Source: Poriferisodalis sp965221945 (lineage in GTDB: Bacteria; Actinomycetota; Acidimicrobiia; Acidimicrobiales; Poriferisodalaceae). From it: a stretch of DNA of 64,000 bases. A model generated the notes under the pieces. That model searched no databases, was not told where the DNA came from, and was given only the letters and a program-made list of their open reading frames with translations. This document shows, in pieces, positions 59,260 through 64,000 of the stretch. The stretch lies in contig NZ_OZ244925.1 of assembly GCF_965221945.1 (NCBI RefSeq), positions 620,001 through 684,000 of the forward strand. Reading direction: 5' to 3'. The number at the start of each line of letters is the position of its first letter. Within the stretch, counting starts at the first letter, position 1. A program made the position numbers and the translations under genes.

Positions 59260-60084
59260 ATGGATCGAGACTCGCTGACCATCACCGCACTGGTGCCCGA
59301 GAACGTCACGTCACCAATCGTCGTGTTCGATGACAATGCCGCTCTGAAAGCGGCAATTGTGGAACGCGGCACAGCCCGGCACCTCACCGAGGATTGGGAT
59401 GCCGCAGGGCTGTACTTGCTCGTCGACCGCAGCGACGCAAGTGGCGAGTGGGGCGCATATGTCGGCAAGGCGCCTTCGGGAATCCGCGACCGGCTCAAGA
59501 ACCATGAGCGCAACAAGGACGACTGGTATCGGGCGTTGCTCGTTCAGCGCGACACGACCCACGGATTCAATTCGGCTCAGATCGGCTGGCTTGAGGGAAA
59601 GGTGTACGACCTGCTCAAGGCCGCGGAGAGCGCCCGCCTGGCGAACAAGGTCAGGCCCGGCGACGAGACGCTCGCTCCGTATGACCGCCAAGCGCTTGAG
59701 ATGGTGCTGGTGTCCATACAACGGCTGATGAGACTCATGGGCCATGACCCCTCATCCAGTGACGACACCGACGCTTCAGGCGCGGTCCGAAGGGATCACT
59801 TCGGTGTCAAGCTCGTGCAGATACTGGAGGCTGGACTGGTCGAGGCCGGTGATGTGCTGGTGTCGACCAACGGTGCCTGGCCTGCCCGTGCACGGGTCGC
59901 TCCCGATGCGCGGATAGAGATGGACGACGAGTTCTACGACACGCCGTCGGGCGCGGCGAGCGCCGCGAAGAACGGACCGGCCAACGGCTGGGACTTCTGG
60001 GCGCGACAGACGCCAACAGGATCGGTGCCGCTTTCCACACTGAGAGCCGAACTCCTAGAGCGGACGACACCGCCCGAGCATTGA
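59260..60084 (+). CDS. GIY-YIG nuclease-like protein with C-terminal DUF4357
   Basis: A 274-residue protein. Residues 48-120 match a GIY-YIG fold: AGLYLLVD (49-56), WGAYVGKAPSGIRDRL (64-79), and the catalytic glutamate probably E112 in IGWLEGKVYDLL. The C-terminal 45 residues (FYDTPSGAASAAKNGPANGWDFW) match DUF4357, a small domain seen on restriction-associated proteins. It is in the same orientation, 90 bp after the PARIS-like gene. It could be a nuclease that supports the island or cuts modified DNA. The 60085-60435 stretch after it holds no gene that I can support. Confidence 0.78.
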   Translation: MDRDSLTITALVPENVTSPIVVFDDNAALKAAIVERGTARHLTEDWDAAGLYLLVDRSDASGEWGAYVGKAPSGIRDRLKNHERNKDDWYRALLVQRDTTHGFNSAQIGWLEGKVYDLLKAAESARLANKVRPGDETLAPYDRQALEMVLVSIQRLMRLMGHDPSSSDDTDASGAVRRDHFGVKLVQILEAGLVEAGDVLVSTNGAWPARARVAPDARIEMDDEFYDTPSGAASAAKNGPANGWDFWARQTPTGSVPLSTLRAELLERTTPPEH

Positions 60085-60435
60085 GACGGCAGTGGCTCGC
60101 GGCTCGGCGGGGTTTGAGCAGCCGCGGTCGAATTGCGATCCGGCGACCCGCTCACATTCGTCTCTGCACATTCGACACTTGAGCACTGCGACTCTGTGAC
60201 CAGCAGACTTGGGAATCGCGGGAGGATTCTCCGTTCTGGAGGCAGCAAGGCCGTCCGACCGCGGTGCTCGGCGGGTACAGGCCTGTGACCTGTGGTTTCG
60301 TGATCTGACGGTCAGGTCATCACTTGCCGATTTCGCCGAATTAACTCACCAGCCGCGACTTCGCGACACCGTGGCCTGCGGGCTTGTGTTTCGCGCCACC
60401 CCGGCAACCGGCGGCTCTTGAATCGCCGCTCGGAG

Positions 60436-61122
60436 CTAAGGCAGCGCCAGCCCTATGAGTGACGCTAGGTCTCCTGCGACGGCCACCCCTTGTCTGATCC
60501 ACGTCCAGACTTGGTTTGATGTTCGTGGCTCATCTACTGCCGGGCCAGTCTTGCCGCCTTGTTCTTGGGAAATTCTGTTGTCCAAGTAGTCGGTTATCTC
60601 CAGCAGGTCGGTGACGAGGACACCTAGTCGGCCTCGAATCTCATGGGCGCCAAGGATGGCAAATGTTTTCTCTATCGCGGGGTCGCCCCAAGAGGTCTTG
60701 CTGTTTTGCTCCTGCGTATAGACCTGCATCGCTGAGGTTGAGAATTGAAGAGCGTCATCCGCTTTCGCGTATTCGATCAACTCTTCGACTGGTTTGCGAA
60801 GAGGCAACTGCTCAGGGATTAGTTCTTTCCACTCATCTGGCAGCAACAACCATGGCCATTCTTGTGTCTTCGTGGTCATGTAACCGCCACCGACACCAGT
60901 CCATCGGATGTGCAGCCGACCGTCTATCGAGAACGTGCGCCATTGGGGCAGTTCATCATCTGTTTCGTACCCGCGGAGTTCCTTGAGCGCTAGGTCTCTC
61001 AAGGGTGTGTTGCCAGTGCGGATGCACAGTCGAAGCGCGGTGACCAGATCGTCGCTGAGGAGCGTTTCGTGGACGTCACGGTATTGCTGCCGCCGTGCTT
61101 CAAGTTCGTCGTCGGTGGTCAC
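60436..61122 (-). CDS. AbiTii-like domain protein
   Basis: A 228-residue protein. Residues 15-75 resemble the AbiTii domain of lactococcal abortive infection (LLSDDLVTALRLCIRTGN then LRDLALKELRGYETDDELP). The rest has a possible amphipathic helix and a hydrophobic C-terminal tail (GVAVAGDLASLIGLALP) that might contact a membrane. The GTG at 61122 has GAGGG seven bases upstream. Base composition is visibly less GC-rich than in the neighbours, a sign of transfer. It lies 228 bp downstream of the 655-residue protein gene on the same strand, so the two may form one unit. Mechanism is unknown. Confidence 0.65.
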   Translation of the reverse strand: MTTDDELEARRQQYRDVHETLLSDDLVTALRLCIRTGNTPLRDLALKELRGYETDDELPQWRTFSIDGRLHIRWTGVGGGYMTTKTQEWPWLLLPDEWKELIPEQLPLRKPVEELIEYAKADDALQFSTSAMQVYTQEQNSKTSWGDPAIEKTFAILGAHEIRGRLGVLVTDLLEITDYLDNRISQEQGGKTGPAVDEPRTSNQVWTWIRQGVAVAGDLASLIGLALP

Positions 61123-61350
61123 TGGGCACCCTCGGGTGGTTCGTCGACTAGGGCTGGGCTGTCATGGGCGGCAGGGTAGGCCGGGCTGTCAGCGAATGAC
61201 GGCGCGCAAGAGCGCGGACGGTTTGGCTGCACGAGCCAAACAGCCCAGCAGCCGCCAAAGATGAGTGTTCCTAGCATCCGTGAATTCGTCCTTCCGGTTC
61301 CCCCGACCCGATCGAGGGCGGCGCTCGTGAATCATCCGGTCGCTGCTGCT

Positions 61351-63318
61351 TCAGCGGTGCGGGTACCTGGAAAGGAAGAGGCCGAGCGATTCATGGGTTC
61401 CGGTGTGCTGCCAGGAGCGGATGATTTGGGGGATCGACCAGTCTTGTTGTCCCCATTCGATGAGGTGTGTGAATTCGGGGATGCTGCAGACGACTGGGCG
61501 AGGCGGGTTGTCTTGCCCGGAGTCGAGCAGGGCGCTCAGACCGACGGATTGCAGCAGTGGAAGATCGGCGACGACGAGCGTCGCGACCGCTCTCGGAGGC
61601 GGGAAGTTGCATTCGGCCGCTATGGCGTGAACGTGCCGTGCCGTGCTGACGGCTTGTGCATGCTTGGAACGGTGCTCAGCGGCCCACCGCTCTAGCTGGT
61701 CGCGTTCGGCGTACCGGATGCCGCCGAGGAGGTTCTGTTTGGTCGCCTCGATGACGAGGTAGGTGCCGTCGATGTTGCCGATGACGACATCGGCACGCTT
61801 GGCCCGCGGTCCGGCTTCTCGATTCATGACCGCTTCGACGACATTGCTGTCGGCCACGAAGTGCCCATGGCGGATGCTGTGGCACAGCGCTTTGACGTGC
61901 GCTTCGAAGAGGTGTCCCAGGGTGTTCCCGATCCTGTTGCTGCGCTGCTGTGGGGTCTCGTTCTGTCCATTGTGTGCCTCTTGGCACAGTTCGATCGCTC
62001 TGTGGGCCACATCAGGCACGCCGACCGGGAGAATCGTGCCGTCGTCGAACTGGACGAATGGACGCTGGTGGCACACACGCTCGATTTGCTTGCGACGCTC
62101 GATCGCCGCGGGCGCAGCACCGGCTGTTTCGCTCTCGGATCGAAGAGCGTCCTGCATCTGGCCGACGGAGGTCACGAGATGTTCTGCGATGAACGTGAGG
62201 GGAATCTGCAGCGACTGCCCGAAGGCGTGCTGGGCGTATGCCGCCAGCGCTGGCAGGGTCCACAGTCGATTGTCACGGATCAGCGACTCGATCATGATCT
62301 TCAGCATCAAGGTCACCGTGATGGCAACTACGCGTAGGTCGAGTCCCGATGCGGTGTGCAGGTCTGCCCTCAGGTCCGAAGGCGTCTGGCCCGGAGGCCA
62401 TGAGCCGTGTGGATGATCATCGGGCAGGTCCACCAGCAATGCCCAGTCGCGTGGCGATGCATGGGGTTGCCCGGTGCTGCGTAGGCCGAAGGTTTGCGCC
62501 ATCAGCATGGCCAATTCGTCTTCGTCGTCCATGTCGAATGGCGTGTCGACAGACAGGAGCCAGATCGCAGTGCGAATCTCGGGATGCGAGGGCGGTTGCT
62601 CGTTGATGATGCTCGGGAAGTACTCGGCGATGTAGTTGCGGACTAGGGGACTGCACCGCGAGGCGCGCCACGAGCGAGGGCTGTCGGCATCGCTGGCAGG
62701 GCACGCAGCGTCCACGGCAATCACCCTCATGATCTGTGGGACGACCAGACGATTCGCCTCGCCGTGCAGCCACTGCCGGTCGGGTTCTGGCCCGGCCAGG
62801 TGGTGGCGTTCGAGAGCGCTGCGTGCTTGAGCGCTTGAGCGCAGCGCTATCTCGCCGGCGAAGGCCCAATGCAGAGCCACCCGCAGCAGCGTCCCGGGAT
62901 TCGCGCGTACGAGCACCACTGCGGCGGCTCGGCGCAAGGTGGGACCCGCGGGGAAGATCTCCAGCGCTGAGGGTTCGATCAGCAGTTCCGCGGCAAGGCT
63001 GCGCTGAAACCAGTAGTCGTCTGCCACATCTCCGGGTAGCTGGAGTGCGCTGCCGGGTGCCTGTCGCCACGGCTGGTGAATCCCGCTTCCAATCCGGTCG
63101 GACATGAAGGTCACCGGCTTGACGACGTAGTGCAGCGGCAACAGCCCCGCAGTGGCTGCGAGCGCGCCCGGCCTGCCTGCCTCGGGCAGACGCAGCACGT
63201 AGTGAGTGGTCATATGGGTCAATTCGCGCGGCATGTACTTGTTCACGTGCAATGCCCATGAAGCCTCAGACTCCACGTTCACCACGAATGCATCTGCGCC
63301 GACTTGTCGAATTCGCAT
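61351..63318 (-). CDS. Unrecognised 655-residue defence-island protein with a possible PD-(D/E)XK-like C-terminus
   Basis: I do not recognise the family. The N-terminal 440 residues are soluble, with mixed helices and strands; no ATPase or membrane motifs are seen. Around 465-530 the order E (LGHLFEAHVKAL), D (KRADVVIGNIDG) and E-x2-K (YLVIEATKQN) resembles a restriction-nuclease core, followed by RDQLERWAAEHRSKHAQA. It is a hint, not proof, because the canonical E-x-K is replaced. The ATG at 63318 has GAGGT seven bases upstream; a GTG at 63324 is too close to that site. It lies upstream of the AbiTii-like gene and closes the island on the right. Confidence 0.6.
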   Translation of the reverse strand: MRIRQVGADAFVVNVESEASWALHVNKYMPRELTHMTTHYVLRLPEAGRPGALAATAGLLPLHYVVKPVTFMSDRIGSGIHQPWRQAPGSALQLPGDVADDYWFQRSLAAELLIEPSALEIFPAGPTLRRAAAVVLVRANPGTLLRVALHWAFAGEIALRSSAQARSALERHHLAGPEPDRQWLHGEANRLVVPQIMRVIAVDAACPASDADSPRSWRASRCSPLVRNYIAEYFPSIINEQPPSHPEIRTAIWLLSVDTPFDMDDEDELAMLMAQTFGLRSTGQPHASPRDWALLVDLPDDHPHGSWPPGQTPSDLRADLHTASGLDLRVVAITVTLMLKIMIESLIRDNRLWTLPALAAYAQHAFGQSLQIPLTFIAEHLVTSVGQMQDALRSESETAGAAPAAIERRKQIERVCHQRPFVQFDDGTILPVGVPDVAHRAIELCQEAHNGQNETPQQRSNRIGNTLGHLFEAHVKALCHSIRHGHFVADSNVVEAVMNREAGPRAKRADVVIGNIDGTYLVIEATKQNLLGGIRYAERDQLERWAAEHRSKHAQAVSTARHVHAIAAECNFPPPRAVATLVVADLPLLQSVGLSALLDSGQDNPPRPVVCSIPEFTHLIEWGQQDWSIPQIIRSWQHTGTHESLGLFLSRYPHR

Positions 63319-63874
63319 GCTCACAACCTCGACCTGTCGGCAACGTCGTCGAATCGAATGGGACGATTCCCCGCAATCGACCTCAAACCCGCCAAGGCGC
63401 CCGCGATGACAGATCGCTACGAGTGAGCGATTCGCCAGCGGACCTCGCGATCATCGCGCGCGCAAGCTGAGGAACCGCGTCTATTTCCAATCAGCGACGA
63501 GTCCGTGCGAGGCACTGCGCGAGAGCGACACTCATCAACTCTTCAGCAGGGCAGACCTAGACGCCGCCGGCTCCCGCCGCCACGCTGGTCTGACCTCCCC
63601 CGCCGGGGCCGCAGCCACCGTGCGTCTTGCATCCAGAGGACGTTCGCTGGGTTTGGCCGAGCGGCGCAATTGACGCAACGCGGCTCCAAGAGCGAGCGGC
63701 AAAGCGGGTTCGCTCGTCCGTCGGGACGGTCCTCGGCGCTCGAAGCCACAAGCCAGCGAATTCCTCGCGCCCCTGCTCCGCGCCACCGAGAAATGCCCGG
63801 CATAGCCGAACCGACCTAGTTCTACGATCGGGCGAAGGACCCCACACCTCGTCCGCCGACAAAGGACTTCCCCG
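63319..63874. other. Intergenic region without a supported gene
   Basis: About 550 bp divide the 655-residue protein gene from the gene starting at 63875. Open frames here are Arg/Pro/Ala-rich antisense-type readings without family features. The only signal I see is the TACGAT promoter box near its right end. Confidence 0.6.
63823..63828 (+). promoter_or_regulatory. Putative -10 box (TACGAT) of the right-edge gene
   Basis: TACGAT lies 46 bases before the ATG at 63875, leaving room for a short leader with an SD site. Confidence 0.35.
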
Positions 63875-64000
63875 ATGACGCTTGCTGCGTGGCTCCAGCG
63901 AATAGCCGCCTCTCCCGGTTTCAGCGAGTTCTCGCGCCGCATCGACAACGCCCGACGTGCCTACCGGCAGTGGGCCTATGAGAATCGGGACCAAATTGCC
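63875..64000 (+). CDS. Hypothetical protein (partial, runs off the window)
   Basis: The first 42 codons of a gene. The translation begins MTLAAWLQRIAASPGFSEFS and is helical and basic. AAAGGA about eight bases before the ATG and the upstream TACGAT box support the start. Too little is visible to name a family. It reads away from the 655-residue protein gene. Confidence 0.5.
   Translation, partial: MTLAAWLQRIAASPGFSEFSRRIDNARRAYRQWAYENRDQIA

Noticed and set aside
60085..60435. Small plus-strand frame after the GIY-YIG gene
   Set aside because: About 70 codons, no ribosome site, no recognisable protein pattern, and it stops without relation to the next gene.
63535..63948. Minus-strand and plus-strand frames in the right-hand gap
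   Set aside because: Arg/Ala/Ser-rich readings overlapping each other in several frames; no start signal or family pattern.

Overview
This is a GC-rich window (third codon positions mostly G or C) with many GTG starts and with TAnnnT promoter boxes 6-8 nt upstream of many start codons, which suggests leaderless transcripts. Those traits, the ergothioneine pair egtB-egtD, a SCO6745-like protein, a single-chain acyl-CoA carboxylase and CW_binding_2 repeats point to an actinobacterium. I think class Acidimicrobiia is likely, but the sequence alone does not prove it. Genes run off both edges: a carboxyltransferase on the left and an unknown gene on the right.

Layout. 1-14.2 kb: carboxyltransferase fragment, M24 peptidase, FAD oxidoreductase, a secreted Calx-beta/PPC protein, Nudix hydrolase, FMN monooxygenase, a double-domain polysaccharide deacetylase, and three tandem paralogous membrane proteins, the middle one split by an in-frame TGA. 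14.3-19.5 kb: two tandem paralogous 850-residue class III CoA-transferases. 19.5-25.2 kb: a fused biotin-dependent acyl-CoA carboxylase whose 3' end appears twice, on both sides of an AAA ATPase plus RloB (AbiL-like) cassette. 25.4-27.8 kb: egtB-egtD. 28-32.3 kb: an LRR remnant, a dienelactone hydrolase/SCO6745/short nitroreductase operon, an enoyl-CoA hydratase and a VapBC-type pair. 32.4-39.9 kb: amidase, carnitine dehydrogenase-thioesterase fusion, CaiA-like dehydrogenase, ADP-forming acyl-CoA ligase and CaiD-like hydratase. This is very probably a carnitine/betaine-type catabolic operon. 40-45.7 kb: a large secreted subtilase ending in five essentially identical 300-bp repeats. 45.8-46.7 kb: EamA transporter.

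47.3-63.3 kb is a defence island: an AAA ATPase-PIN pair, a type I restriction-modification locus (hsdM, hsdS, hsdR) whose hsdS is interrupted after codon 6 by a complete IS1380-family element with a CTAG target duplication, a fused AAA-DUF4435 protein resembling PARIS, a GIY-YIG/DUF4357 protein, an AbiTii-like protein, and an unrecognised 655-residue protein with a possible PD-(D/E)XK-like C-terminus.

A theme across the window is tandem repetition. Inside genes there are repeats of 18, 30, 45 and 300 bp, all multiples of three. At gene ends there are hairpin-forming repeats of 32, 35 and 60 bp. Two of these hairpin arrays contain the stop codon of the neighbouring gene, and one family (the 60-bp element) recurs about 19 kb away between another convergent gene pair.
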